From assembly GCA_038238915.1 (NCBI GenBank), contig JBBSFH010000016.1, forward strand, positions 20,955 to 84,954: a stretch of DNA of 64,000 bases, given 5' to 3'. Position 1 is the first letter of the stretch. Each line of letters begins with the position of its first letter. The DNA comes from JAVVHE01 sp038238915. GTDB lineage: Bacteria > Pseudomonadota > Alphaproteobacteria > Sphingomonadales > Sphingomonadaceae. Both the position numbers and the translations under genes were made by a program. The notes beneath the pieces are model-generated. The model searched no databases. It worked only from the letters and a program-made list of their open reading frames with translations, and was not told the origin of the DNA. Below are positions 25,323 to 34,766 of the stretch, in pieces.

Positions 25323-26648
25323 TCATACAGCCCGCGCCGCTGCCCGGCGGCGTCGGAGCGCCGCTCCTAGCAATCCAAGCCCTCCCAGCAGTGCCGCGTA
25401 TCCCGCCGGTTCTGCCACCGGGCTGAACGCGGCGCTGCCAAGGTCGAACGCTCCGATCTCGTGGCCCACTGTCAGCCCGGTTTCGGTGTCGAAGCGGAAG
25501 TGGAAGCCCCCCCAGATGCGGCTGTCTGAAGCGTCGAGGGCGGCCGCGTCGAAACTGTCCCAGCACCGGTTGCCCGCCGCGAGCGTGATGCAGAGCGGCC
25601 CGACGTCTCCGAAGAGCGCATCGCTCAGCAGCGCTTGCGATCCCGACAACGTCGAGTGCGTGGAGATGTAGGTCGGGAAGGCCGGCGTGTTGACCACCGA
25701 TGTCCACGCTGGATCACCGATCGTGAGCGGGTTGCCGTCGGTATCGCCGAGCTGGATCGCGGTGATCGGCCTCCAAAGGCGATAGACATATTTCGAATCG
25801 AAGCCCGCGATCTGCGAATCGGCCATAGCGATCGCCAGCAATGCGAACGCGCGCGCATTGTCGAGCGTCGAAAGGCCCTTTGCCTCGGCAGCCGCGAGTT
25901 CGATGCGCGTCCATGCTGCCGACGCATTGCCCGAAGCCCAGAACTTGGCGCTGAACGTCTGGTCTGCGGTGCGCGTCACGCTCGTCGCCGACCCGATGTC
26001 CTTCACCTCGTTGTAGGCGGCGGCATATTCGGCGCTACCGAGCGCGGGCGGCAGTCCCGGCCGGAACTGGTCGCCGGACGAAAGCAGAAACGGCGTCACT
26101 CCTCCCCATTGCGGCGTCGCGGCCGCAGCATTTTTAGGCGGGGTGGGCCGCCAGTCGCCCGGCAGGCCGGTGGTGGTATATGTCACTACCGCAGTCGAAT
26201 TGTCGGCGGAGCGGTTCGCCAGGATCGCCGCCGCATAGGCCGCGCCGGTCTTGATGCCGTGGGTTTTCGCCGACCCGTCGGTCACGAGGTTGAGGCTCGC
26301 TGCGAGCGATGCATCATACAGCGCCGCATTGGTTGGATTGAGCGCGACGAGCACGTCGTGCGCCGCCTGCGACGCCGCCGCGCGCGTGTCGCCGCCGTGC
26401 GAAATGTGCACCCCCGCAAGATAGGCGCGATCGGGCTTGCCCAGCGCCGCGTTGACCGCGTCGAACATTGCGATGTTGACCATCGCGAACGCGCGCGACT
26501 GGACCGGGGTCGATCCGGGCAACAACGCCTGCGCCTGATCGTTCCAGAAGATGATCGGATCGTCGCCCACCGGGATCGCGCGCGCTGTGGTTGCGCAAGC
26601 AAGCGTCGAAGCGATCAGCGCGGCGGATCCCAAGTCTCTGATTTTCAT
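25323..26648 (-). CDS. Vanadium-haloperoxidase/PAP2-like exported protein with PEP-CTERM tail
   Basis: 441 aa. Signal peptide to about residue 24 (TTARA). The active-site pattern of the vanadium-dependent haloperoxidase/acid phosphatase superfamily is seen as YRLWRPITAIQLGD (near 291), PTYISTHSTLSG (near 322; usual form SxH with SGH, here STHS) and WGGFHFRFDTETG (near 381) with the vanadate/phosphate-ligand His. Ends VAEPAGYAALLGGLGLLGAAL then RRRRAAARAV, a PEP-CTERM-like signal with AEP. Probably surface-displayed; haloperoxidase against phosphatase activity cannot be decided. ATG 26648 has CAGGAGG upstream. Downstream end faces yebC 13 bp away. Confidence 0.8.
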   Translation of the reverse strand: MKIRDLGSAALIASTLACATTARAIPVGDDPIIFWNDQAQALLPGSTPVQSRAFAMVNIAMFDAVNAALGKPDRAYLAGVHISHGGDTRAAASQAAHDVLVALNPTNAALYDASLAASLNLVTDGSAKTHGIKTGAAYAAAILANRSADNSTAVVTYTTTGLPGDWRPTPPKNAAAATPQWGGVTPFLLSSGDQFRPGLPPALGSAEYAAAYNEVKDIGSATSVTRTADQTFSAKFWASGNASAAWTRIELAAAEAKGLSTLDNARAFALLAIAMADSQIAGFDSKYVYRLWRPITAIQLGDTDGNPLTIGDPAWTSVVNTPAFPTYISTHSTLSGSQALLSDALFGDVGPLCITLAAGNRCWDSFDAAALDASDSRIWGGFHFRFDTETGLTVGHEIGAFDLGSAAFSPVAEPAGYAALLGGLGLLGAALRRRRAAARAV

Positions 26649-26794
26649 CGCTGCCTCCTGTCGGGCGGCGTCGAACAGCCGCGCGGCCCGAAACGCATGA
26701 GGCGCGTCTCTCTTTTTCCCGGCCACTCAGCAGAACTGATTAAACTCTGATCGATCGCTGATTTTGAGCAGTTCGTTCCGGGTCCGTGCGATAT

Positions 26795-28390
26795 TCAGCG
26801 GCGATAGTCGGGAACCGAGCCCGTCGCGCGCCAGTAGCCATCAAGGCCGATCGCCCGCGTCAGCGGGGCGAAACGCCGATCGACTCGCAGCGGCTCGCTC
26901 GCGGGCATGAACAGGATACGCGTCGTGCGGTCGCTGTACGGCCCCAGCGCGCGGCGCCGACCCCCGGCTGTCGGGGGGCCGAAATAATAATTGTCGAGCT
27001 GGCCGAACGCTGCGTCGACCGCGCCCAGTGCCGCGAGGAAACTGACCGCGCGCGGCGTGTCCAGCACACCTCGCGCGCGCGCGTCCAGAATCCCGGAGAC
27101 CGCGATGTTGATGTCGGAACGGAAATGTGTGAGCAGCGCCCGCGCGGCGGCGACATAAACATCGAAGGGGATCACGGGCGAGCGTGGCGCCGCGGCTGGC
27201 CGAGCCTCGACATCTTCGACCATGCCGATCGCCGCGCTCGGCCGCCCGGCCAGCGCGAGGAACATGAAGCGGCCCAGCCAGACCCGCAGGTGCCCCGGCC
27301 AAAGCTTCGTCGCATTGTCGAGCACCTGCCCGGCGCGCGCGAGGTCGCCCGCCATCCACAAGGTCCATGCGAAATCCATGTTGCTGTCAGGATCGAAGGG
27401 CTCATGCGCCAGCAACCGCTCGTAGATCGCGATGGCACCAGCACCCAGCCCGGCCTCGGCCAGAACCTCGGCGAGCGCCGATTCCAACACCGGGTTCGGC
27501 CGTTGGCGGAGCGCGGCGCGGCAATCGGCCTCGATCACGGTCCAGTTGCGGAAAAAGGGCCGGATCAAAATGAGCGCCGCGCGCGCGTCGCCATTGTCCG
27601 GATCGAGCGCCAGCGCGCGCCGCGCCGCCGACCGGACCTCCGCTGCCGCCGCCTCCTCCCCCGCGCTATCGCCTACGGCTTTGAGCAACTGCAATTGCCC
27701 GAGTGCCAGCCCGCCCCACGCCTCCGCAGACGCAGGATCGGCCTGCGTCGCCTGCTTGAAATACGCCACCGCCTGGATGTCCTGCTCGCCCAGATCCTGC
27801 CGCAGCGCCTCGCGGCCCCTGGCGGCGAGCGTCCGTGCGGTCGCCGCGCCGCGCCGCTCGGGCGCGAACGCGCGCCACGCACCGAACCCGGTGAGGCCAA
27901 TCGCGGTGGTTGCGAGCACTCCCAGCAGGAGCCGCCGGTCGTTCGATGCCGGAGCGCTCGGCGCAGCGATCGGCTCGTTGAGGCGCGGCGCGGAATCATC
28001 AGGCGGCGCCTCACGCACGATCAGCCGGTAGCCGACCTTGGAGATTGTCTCGATTTCAAAACAGTCCTCGCCGATCGTGGCGGCGAGCTGACGGATACGC
28101 GAGGTGACGCGGTGGATCGCGTTCTCGCCGACGATGCGACCGCCCCAGCAGGAATCGATCAGCGCATCGCGGCTGACGACTTCGCTGTGCGCGCGGGCGA
28201 GCGCCACAAGCACTTCCATAACCCGGGGTTCAAGCGTCTGCGTCGCTTCGGCGCGGACAAGTTGGCGGGTCGCGGGCCGAACGTAGAGTTCGCCCAAGTG
28301 GAACGGCGGCTCGTCCGCGAGAGAGATCGCAGCGATACGCACCAAGCCCCGATCCGCCCTGTTGTACTTGCGGCCATCAGCTATACGCAT
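26795..28390 (-). CDS. Membrane-anchored winged-helix transcriptional regulator with TPR-like C-domain
   Basis: 531 aa. An OmpR/CadC-type winged helix lies at about residues 25-115 (LEPRVMEVLVALARAHSEVV, VTSRIRQLAATI, FEIETISKVGYRLIV). A probable membrane segment follows near residue 155 (RLLLGVLATTAIGLTGFGAW), then a helical TPR-rich periplasmic part (about 190-450). CadC-like single-component sensing is likely; signal unknown. It is a paralogue of the gene at 32740-34713. ATG 28390 was used; GTG 28342, which aligns better with the paralogue's start, is an alternative. Divergent from ruvC. Confidence 0.8.
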   Translation of the reverse strand: MRIADGRKYNRADRGLVRIAAISLADEPPFHLGELYVRPATRQLVRAEATQTLEPRVMEVLVALARAHSEVVSRDALIDSCWGGRIVGENAIHRVTSRIRQLAATIGEDCFEIETISKVGYRLIVREAPPDDSAPRLNEPIAAPSAPASNDRRLLLGVLATTAIGLTGFGAWRAFAPERRGAATARTLAARGREALRQDLGEQDIQAVAYFKQATQADPASAEAWGGLALGQLQLLKAVGDSAGEEAAAAEVRSAARRALALDPDNGDARAALILIRPFFRNWTVIEADCRAALRQRPNPVLESALAEVLAEAGLGAGAIAIYERLLAHEPFDPDSNMDFAWTLWMAGDLARAGQVLDNATKLWPGHLRVWLGRFMFLALAGRPSAAIGMVEDVEARPAAAPRSPVIPFDVYVAAARALLTHFRSDINIAVSGILDARARGVLDTPRAVSFLAALGAVDAAFGQLDNYYFGPPTAGGRRRALGPYSDRTTRILFMPASEPLRVDRRFAPLTRAIGLDGYWRATGSVPDYRR

Positions 28391-28598
28391 GTGCCAGTCG
28401 CCGCGCCATAGTCGCCCGGACAGAGCACACGGCGACCGCGCGGTGCACTGCAGGACTGCCCCTGATTGAACCGCGTAGCCCCATCCCCCGAATCGCATCT
28501 GCCCCCACCGCCACCATCCAAAGCGACTCGAAAAAACCCCGCACCAGATGACCACCGTGACCTTCGCCCCGGTCGCGATCCCCGCTACACCGGGCCCC

Positions 28599-29090
28599 AT
28601 GATCCTCCTCGGCCTCGATCCCGGCCTCGAACGCACCGGCTGGGGCGTCATCGAGGCCCACGGCAACCGCCTCCTCCATTTGGCCAGCGGGCACATCGCC
28701 ACGCGCCCCGCCGATCCGCTCTGCGCCCGCCTCGCCACGCTCTTCGCAGCGCTGGAAACACTGATCGCCCGCCACTGCCCGCAAGCCGCCGCGGTCGAGG
28801 AGACCTACGTCAACGCCAACCCGCGCTCCACCCTGAAGCTCGGCCAGGCGCGCGGCGTGGTCCTGCTCGCCGCCGCCCGCACCGGCGCGGTGGTCGGCCA
28901 ATATGCCCCCGCCACGATCAAAAAAGCCGTCGTCGGCACCGGCGGCGCAGACAAGGCGCAGGTGCACGCGATGGTCCGCATCCTGCTGCCGGGCAGCGCC
29001 CCTACCAGCGCGGACGCCGCCGACGCGCTCGCGGTTGCGATCTGCCACGCCCACCATCTCGCGTCGGCGCGCCGGGCCTACGCCGCATGA
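28599..29090 (+). CDS. ruvC: Holliday junction resolvase RuvC
   Basis: 163 aa endonuclease resolving four-way junctions. Catalytic acidic residues are in MILLGLDPGLERTGWGV (Asp 7), VEETYVNANPRSTLKLG (Glu near 68) and TSADAADALAVAICH (two Asp near 141-144). ATG 28599 gives the usual family length; the frame is open to ATG 28548. Overlaps ruvA (ATGA). Confidence 0.96.
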   Translation: MILLGLDPGLERTGWGVIEAHGNRLLHLASGHIATRPADPLCARLATLFAALETLIARHCPQAAAVEETYVNANPRSTLKLGQARGVVLLAAARTGAVVGQYAPATIKKAVVGTGGADKAQVHAMVRILLPGSAPTSADAADALAVAICHAHHLASARRAYAA

Positions 29091-29683
29091 TCGCCTACGT
29101 CTCGGGCAAGGTCGGCCGAAGCGGCGCGGACTGGGTGATCGTCGATGTCCACGGCGTCGGCCTGCGCGTCGGCTGCTCCGCGCGCACGCTCGCCGCACTT
29201 GGACCGTTCGGCGATCCCGTCACGCTCCACACCGAGATGCTGGTGCGCGAAGACTCGATCAGCCTGGTGGGCTTTCTCGATCTCGCCGAGCATAGCTGGT
29301 TCGGCCTGCTTCAGGGCGTGCAGGGCGTGGGTGCCAAGGTTGCGCTCGCCATCCTGTCCGCGCTCTCGCCCGACGATCTGACCCGCGCGATCGGTGCAGG
29401 CGACGGCGCGATGGTCGCACGAGCGAACGGTGTCGGGCCAAAGCTCGCCGCGCGCATCGTCAACGAACTCAGGGACAAGGTGCCCGCGTTCGGCGGCTCG
29501 GTGACCGCGCCCGCCGCGCCAGCGCGTGGCACCCCGGCGGCGGACGCGCTCTCCGCGCTCGCCAACCTCGGCTTCCGCCCCGCCGAAGCCGCGCGCGCGG
29601 TCGCGGAGGCGGAAGGAGAGTTGGGCGAGGATGCGCCCCTCGATGCTCTGATCGCAGCCGCGCTCCGGCGTTCCACGCGATGA
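29087..29683 (+). CDS. ruvA: Holliday junction branch migration protein RuvA
   Basis: 198 aa. Starts MIAYVSGKVGRSGADWVIVD (OB fold), helix-hairpin-helix pair in LLQGVQGVGAKVALAILSAL and ARANGVGPKLAARIVNEL, and a C-terminal domain III (ADALSALANLGFRPAEAARA) that contacts RuvB. Overlaps ruvC and ruvB by 4 bases each. Confidence 0.96.
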   Translation: MIAYVSGKVGRSGADWVIVDVHGVGLRVGCSARTLAALGPFGDPVTLHTEMLVREDSISLVGFLDLAEHSWFGLLQGVQGVGAKVALAILSALSPDDLTRAIGAGDGAMVARANGVGPKLAARIVNELRDKVPAFGGSVTAPAAPARGTPAADALSALANLGFRPAEAARAVAEAEGELGEDAPLDALIAAALRRSTR

Positions 29684-30690
29684 GTTTCACCACGCCATCG
29701 CTATCCCCCGGCGACCCCGATCAGGCGCTGCGGCCCCAGCTCCTCGCCGACTTCATCGGCCAGGAGGAGGCGCGCTCCAATCTCGCGGTTTTCATCGAAG
29801 CGGCCCGTGCCCGCGAGGAAGCGTTGGATCACGTCCTGCTGCTCGGGCCCCCCGGCCTCGGCAAGACCACGCTCGCAGGCATCGTCGCGCGCGAACTCGG
29901 CGTGCAGATGCGCCATACCAGCGGGCCGGTAATCGCGCGCCCCGGCGATCTGGCCGCGCTGCTCACCAACCTCGAACCACGCGACGTGCTGTTCATCGAC
30001 GAAATCCACCGGCTATCGCCAATCGTCGAGGAAATCCTCTACCCCGCGATGGAAGACCGTGCGCTGGACATTATGATCGGCGAGGGGCCGTCCGCGCGCA
30101 GCGTCCGCATCGCGCTGCCGCCGTTCACGCTGGTGGGTGCCACCACCCGCTCGGGCCTGCTCGCCACACCGCTGCGCGACCGGTTCGGCATCCCCATTCG
30201 CCTGCAATTCTACACGGTCGCCGAACTCGAACAGGTCGTGCGCCGCGCCGCGCGGCTGCTCTCGGTCGAAGTCACTCCCGATGGCGCGCGCGAGATCGCG
30301 GCGCGCTCGCGCGGCACCCCGCGCATCGCGGGCCGACTGCTGCGGCGCGTGCGCGATTTCGCCGCCGTCGATGGCGCGCGCGCGATCGATCGCGCCGCCG
30401 CCGATGCTGCACTCACCCGACTGGGCGTCGATCACGCCGGCCTCGACGCGCTCGATCGGCGCTACCTGTTCATGATCGCGGAGCATTATGGCGGCGGCCC
30501 GGTAGGTGTCGAAGCGCTAGCGGCGGGGCTTAGCGAACCGCGCGACACGGTCGAGGACGTACTCGAACCCTATCTGATCCAGCAGGCGCTGATCGCCCGC
30601 ACCGCGCGCGGGCGCACATTGCTTGCGGCTGGCTGGAAACATATCGGCGTGACGCCACCGCAACCAACGCCTACGCTGTTCGAAGACTGA
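29680..30690 (+). CDS. ruvB: Holliday junction branch migration ATPase RuvB
   Basis: 336 aa AAA+ motor. LRPQLLADFIGQ at the start, Walker A GPPGLGKTTLA near residue 53, Walker B LFIDEIHRL near 104, sensor 1 GATTRSGLLATPLRDRFG near 150, and C-terminal winged helix (GPVGVEALAAGLSEPRDTVE). Ends the ruvCAB operon; the amidohydrolase starts 25 bp later and may be co-transcribed. Confidence 0.97.
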   Translation: MSFTTPSLSPGDPDQALRPQLLADFIGQEEARSNLAVFIEAARAREEALDHVLLLGPPGLGKTTLAGIVARELGVQMRHTSGPVIARPGDLAALLTNLEPRDVLFIDEIHRLSPIVEEILYPAMEDRALDIMIGEGPSARSVRIALPPFTLVGATTRSGLLATPLRDRFGIPIRLQFYTVAELEQVVRRAARLLSVEVTPDGAREIAARSRGTPRIAGRLLRRVRDFAAVDGARAIDRAAADAALTRLGVDHAGLDALDRRYLFMIAEHYGGGPVGVEALAAGLSEPRDTVEDVLEPYLIQQALIARTARGRTLLAAGWKHIGVTPPQPTPTLFED

Positions 30691-30714
30691 CCCCCGGAAA
30701 AAAGGCCCGCCGCC

Positions 30715-32109
30715 ATGCGCCTCGCTTTCGCCCTGCTGGTCGCGGCGGCTCCCGCCTACGCCGCCCCGCTCGCGCTGACCGGAGCCACGGTCTTCGACGG
30801 GACGGGCACGCCCGGCCGCCCTGCGACCATCGTCGTCGATCACGGGCGCATCGCATGCGTCGGCCCGGATTGCGCCATCCCGCGCGGGGCCAGGCGGGTC
30901 GATATGAAGGGCCGCTTCATCATGCCCGGCCTTGTCGATGCGCACGTCCATCTCGGCCAGACCGGATGGCTGGATGGCAGACCGGACGGGATCAGCGCGC
31001 CCACGCTGTATCCTTATGCCCAGACGACCGCGGCGCTGCGCCGTGATCCGCTGCGCTGGCAGCGCAGCTATCTCTGCAGCGGCGTGACGGCGGCGTATGA
31101 CGTCGGTGGCCAGCCCTGGACGATCGCCGTCGCGCGCGGCAGCGATGCCAACGCGAACGGCGTGCATCTGCGCGCAGCGGGTCCGCTGGTGACGCAGGTC
31201 GCCGCCAAAGTCGCGATCGACAATCTGCCCGGCCAGCCGACGTTCGTGCCGCTGCCCCAGCCCGCCGATGCCGCGGCGACGGTTGCGCACCTCAAGGCCA
31301 TGGGTTCGCACGCGGTCAAACTCTGGTTCATCGCGCCCAAGCCCGAGGAGCGCGTCGATATCGACGGGCGCGTGATGGCGCTTGGCGCGGCGGTCAAGGC
31401 GGCGGGGCTGCCCTTCATCGTTCACGCAACCGAATTGCGGCAGGCCAAGGTCGCGCTCAAGGCAGGGGCAAGCTATCTGGTCCACGACGTGTTCGATGCA
31501 CCCGTCGATGCAGAATTTCTCGCGCTGATGAAAGCGAACGATGCCGTCATGGCCCCCACGCTGGTGGTGGGCCGGGGCTGGCTCCGCGCGATCGAGGCAA
31601 TCGCGAGCGGCGTTGCGCCTGCAATCGAGGATGAAAACCGCTGCGTCGATTCCGCCATCCGGGCGCGCATCGCGGAGGTGGCGCGTCTGAAGGCGGTTGC
31701 CCCCGCGCCGCCGAACCCCCAGGTCATCGAACAGCGCCGTGCGCGCGCCGCCGCCGAGGACGCGACGGGGGCTGCGAACGTGGCCGTCATCTACAAGGCG
31801 GGTGGCCGTCTGGTGGTGGGGACGGATGCGGGCAACCCGCTCACCATGCACGGCCCATCGATCAACGCCGAACTCGAGGCGATGCAGAAGGCGGGCATCC
31901 CGGCTTCCGCACTCATCCGCATGGCGACTCTGGGCGGAGCCGAGGTGATGGGCGCGACCGACCAGTTCGGCACGCTGGCACCGGGAAAGGTGGCCGATCT
32001 GATCGTGCTCGCCGCCGATCCAAGCGTGGACATAGCCAACGTGCGCCGCCTCACCCACGTGATGCGCGCGGGGAATCTGAAGACGCAGGGCGATCTGCGG
32101 GTGCGGTGA
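30715..32109 (+). CDS. Exported amidohydrolase (imidazolonepropionase-like)
   Basis: 464 aa. Signal peptide MRLAFALLVAAAPAYAA. Metal-dependent amidohydrolase fold: MPGLVDAHVHLGQTG (HxH near residue 77), metal or substrate His in LPFIVHATELRQAK, and AGGRLVVGTDAGNPLTMHGP (Asp near 373), then LGGAEVMGATDQFGTLAPGK, which is the C-terminal beta-sandwich return. Periplasmic homologues cleave dipeptides or xenobiotic amides; no specific substrate can be named. Downstream of ruvB with a good Shine-Dalgarno-like GGAAAAAAGG. Confidence 0.85.
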   Translation: MRLAFALLVAAAPAYAAPLALTGATVFDGTGTPGRPATIVVDHGRIACVGPDCAIPRGARRVDMKGRFIMPGLVDAHVHLGQTGWLDGRPDGISAPTLYPYAQTTAALRRDPLRWQRSYLCSGVTAAYDVGGQPWTIAVARGSDANANGVHLRAAGPLVTQVAAKVAIDNLPGQPTFVPLPQPADAAATVAHLKAMGSHAVKLWFIAPKPEERVDIDGRVMALGAAVKAAGLPFIVHATELRQAKVALKAGASYLVHDVFDAPVDAEFLALMKANDAVMAPTLVVGRGWLRAIEAIASGVAPAIEDENRCVDSAIRARIAEVARLKAVAPAPPNPQVIEQRRARAAAEDATGAANVAVIYKAGGRLVVGTDAGNPLTMHGPSINAELEAMQKAGIPASALIRMATLGGAEVMGATDQFGTLAPGKVADLIVLAADPSVDIANVRRLTHVMRAGNLKTQGDLRVR

Positions 32110-32218
32110 CCCGGCTGATGTCGGAGGCTTGCGGTTCGCCGCGTGACCCCGTTGCGCAGATACGTCAGGGGCGGGAGCCTTCGCCCCCGCCCCGCTCGCA
32201 CCGCACCGAACGCGTCGA

Positions 32219-32530
32219 TCAGCGTGAGGCGATGATGACGCTCGTCTTCGATGCGACCGTGCCGCGCGCATTGGCGAGCGCGAAGCGGACGCAATCGGCT
32301 TTGGCGATTCGCTGCGCCAGAGGCGCGAACGAGATGTCGTCCGCACCGCATACCGCGTCTGCGGCGGCCGCGAGACGGCGATCGAGCAGCTTGCGGCCCT
32401 CCGCCGAGCGCATGTTGAGATCGTCGTAGGCAACCGTCATCGAACGCGCCTCCCCCGTCTGGGCATGCGCAGTGCCGCCGATCGCGAGTTCGGCGACGAT
32501 GGCGGCGATCAAGGCAACACGTGGATTCAT
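32219..32530 (-). CDS. UrcA family protein
   Basis: 103 aa. Signal peptide (MNPRVALIAAIVAELAIGGTAHAQ) followed by the UrcA signature: YDDLNMRSAEGRKLLDRRLAAAADAVCG, here given by parts: YDDLNM near residue 37, LDRRLAAAADAVC near 50, and DCVRFALANAR near 77. Two Cys may form a disulfide. Family is common in Sphingomonadales; function unknown. ATG 32530 has GGAGACCTGCC upstream; longer upstream frame lacks a signal peptide at its start. Divergent from the wHTH/TPR regulator at 32740. Confidence 0.85.
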   Translation of the reverse strand: MNPRVALIAAIVAELAIGGTAHAQTGEARSMTVAYDDLNMRSAEGRKLLDRRLAAAADAVCGADDISFAPLAQRIAKADCVRFALANARGTVASKTSVIIASR

Positions 32531-32636
32531 GGCAGGTCTCCGGTTATCTGTCGTCTGGCGGACGATCCCGCAGGTTCGACACGCCGGGGGTGCGCCCGCT
32601 AAGGTCTGATCACCATGTCGGAGACCTGATCGTTGG

Positions 32637-32686
32637 CTGATGATTGCCCGATAGGCCGAGCTTTCGCCGATGATCGCAATCATCAG
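32637..32686. promoter_or_regulatory. Inverted repeat between urcA and the divergent regulator
   Basis: Perfect 11-base dyad CTGATGATTGC (32637-32647) and its complement (32676-32686), separated by 28 bases, in the 209-bp divergent intergenic region. A smaller dyad AGGTCT/AGACCT lies just beside it (about 32602-32627). Candidate operator for the adjacent OmpR-type regulator or a cruciform; inference from position only. Confidence 0.4.
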
Positions 32687-32739
32687 GCGGACAGCGGCTT
32701 GACAATGATGGTAAACGCGCCGCGACCGGGGGGACCGCG

Positions 32740-34713
32740 ATGACTGCCGCGACGCGAATCCAGCTTGCCGACGAACCTCCGCTACGCATCGGCGCGCTGG
32801 TGGTCGAACCCGCCGCGCGCACCGTGATCGGGCAGGACGGCACGAGCGAGCGCCTCGAGCCGCGCGTGATGCAGGTGCTGGTACGACTCTCGCGCGGCGG
32901 CGTCGTTGGACGCGACGACCTGATCGAGTGCTGCTGGGCGGGGCAGATCGTGGGCGAGGATGCGATCAACCGCGTCATTTCGCGCCTGCGCAGGCTCGCG
33001 GAAGAGCGCCACGGCGTGTTCCATATCGAAACGATCCCGCGCGTCGGCTATCGAATGATTGCCGATGTCGCACCGGTCGCGCATCCCGAGCCGCCCCCCG
33101 CGCCAGGCTTGCCCGCGCAGGTGCCCGCGCTGACGCTGATCCGTCAGGGGGACGCGCGAAGGCGCAAGTTCTGGGTACGCTGGGCGGCGGCGGGCACGCT
33201 GCTGAGCGTGGCAATGGCGGGGCTGGCGGGCGAGGCGCTGCGGGCACGGGCGGACGCGCGCGCGCGGCGAGCCGACGCCGAACAGTTGGTCGAGTTCATG
33301 CTGGGCGATCTGAGGAAGCGGCTTGACGCGGTGGGGCGGCTGGACGTGCTCGATTCGGTGGGCGCGCAGACGATGGCCTATTATGCGCGGCAGGACTTGG
33401 GCTCGCTGAATGCCGACGAGTTGGCGCGACGGGCGAAGGCGCTGCGCATGGTTGGGCAGTTACGCGAGCAGCGGGGAGATTTTGGTGCAGCCGAAGCGTC
33501 TTTCGAGCAGGCGGCGAAGACCACGAGCGAGTTGATGGCACGCGAGCCTAACAAAGGGCAGCGGATTTTCGATCATGCGCAGAGCGTCTACTACGTCGGT
33601 TACATCGCCCTCCGACGCGGCGATCTCAGAACCGCCGCGCAGGCATTCGACGATTATGCACGCATGGCCGATCGACTGGTCACGCTCGACCCAAAGAACG
33701 ATGATTGGCGAGCCGAGGTCGCATACAGCCGCAGTAATCGCGGCACGATGGAGTTCAGGGCGCGGCAATTCGATGCGGCAAATATCGATTTTCGCCACGC
33801 CACCGAGGTGATGCAGTCGCTTGTTCAGCGTCATCCGGACAATGTGCAGTGGCGCAATGATTTCGCTGATTTCAACGCTTGGACGGCAGATACCGAACGG
33901 TTCCGCGGACGTTTGCAAAACGCGATCGATGCCCGGCGAAGGAGTTTGCAGGTGCTGTCCAAGATGGCCGCTGCCAACCCGCTAGACAATTCACAGCTCG
34001 CCGATCTTGCCCGGACGCATCGCGCGCTCGGGAATCTGGCTATGGATGTCGGCGATTCTGCTGACGCCATCAAAGAGTATAATGAAGCGGAGCACCAGTT
34101 CGGGCAGCTGCTGGAAGTCGAGCCGAACAATGTCGATATTTTGTCGGGCATAGCCCACACAGACAACGATTTTGCCGAAGCCTTGATCGCGCGAGGTCGT
34201 GCGCAAGACGCCAATGAGCGACTTCAGCACGCGATCGCAATTTGCGCAAAGTTGACAGCGCTTGATCCCCAAATCCTTGAGTGGCGGCAGACAGCGGCTG
34301 CAACAAACCTTATTGCAGCCGAGTTTGCATTGACGCGCGGCGACATTTCATCCGCACGAATTCTGGGCACGCCAGCGGCGGACGAGCTGGCCCGCGAAGC
34401 ACGAACCGGCCGCCCTCTCCCCGATTCGCTGTTATGGCAGGCGCGTGGGCTCGCGCTCAAGGCCCGCGCCACGGGGGATGACCGGCAAATCTGGAACGCC
34501 ATCGTGCAGACGCTTCGCACGCCCAAGGGCGCGTTGCGGCTGGACGAGGCATGTCTGCTACGGCAAGCCTATATTCGGCTCGGTCAGACAGCCGAAGCCG
34601 CGCCGATCGGATCGCGGCTCGAAGCTGCCAACTATGCCCGCCCGGGCTGCAACGGCTCTGCGCGCCTGACGGTTGATCCTGGTCAGAAAGTCTTGTTCGC
34701 CGGGACACGTTGA
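32740..34713 (+). CDS. Membrane-anchored winged-helix transcriptional regulator with TPR domain
   Basis: 657 aa. OmpR/CadC-type winged helix in residues about 8-110 (LADEPPLRIGALVVEP, LEPRVMQVLVRLSRGG, VISRLRRLAEERHG, FHIETIPRVGYRMI). A membrane segment lies near 150-170 (WAAAGTLLSVAMAGLAGEAL), followed by a long TPR array (about 230-560), for example AEASFEQAAKTTSELM and IKEYNEAEHQFGQLLEVEPN. Paralogue of the regulator at 26795-28390 with closely similar N-terminus. Codons in the 3-prime half are less GC-biased. Probably senses an envelope signal; target genes unknown, urcA being the nearest divergent candidate. Confidence 0.82.
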   Translation: MTAATRIQLADEPPLRIGALVVEPAARTVIGQDGTSERLEPRVMQVLVRLSRGGVVGRDDLIECCWAGQIVGEDAINRVISRLRRLAEERHGVFHIETIPRVGYRMIADVAPVAHPEPPPAPGLPAQVPALTLIRQGDARRRKFWVRWAAAGTLLSVAMAGLAGEALRARADARARRADAEQLVEFMLGDLRKRLDAVGRLDVLDSVGAQTMAYYARQDLGSLNADELARRAKALRMVGQLREQRGDFGAAEASFEQAAKTTSELMAREPNKGQRIFDHAQSVYYVGYIALRRGDLRTAAQAFDDYARMADRLVTLDPKNDDWRAEVAYSRSNRGTMEFRARQFDAANIDFRHATEVMQSLVQRHPDNVQWRNDFADFNAWTADTERFRGRLQNAIDARRRSLQVLSKMAAANPLDNSQLADLARTHRALGNLAMDVGDSADAIKEYNEAEHQFGQLLEVEPNNVDILSGIAHTDNDFAEALIARGRAQDANERLQHAIAICAKLTALDPQILEWRQTAAATNLIAAEFALTRGDISSARILGTPAADELAREARTGRPLPDSLLWQARGLALKARATGDDRQIWNAIVQTLRTPKGALRLDEACLLRQAYIRLGQTAEAAPIGSRLEAANYARPGCNGSARLTVDPGQKVLFAGTR

Positions 34714-34766
34714 TGTGGTAACGCTCCTCAAGACTCCACAACAGGGGGTTTCATGGGAGAAAGGAT

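Noticed and set aside
26786..28411. 541-codon frame antisense to the wHTH/TPR regulator
   Set aside because: Shadow; the regulator on the minus strand has clear domains and a paralogue.
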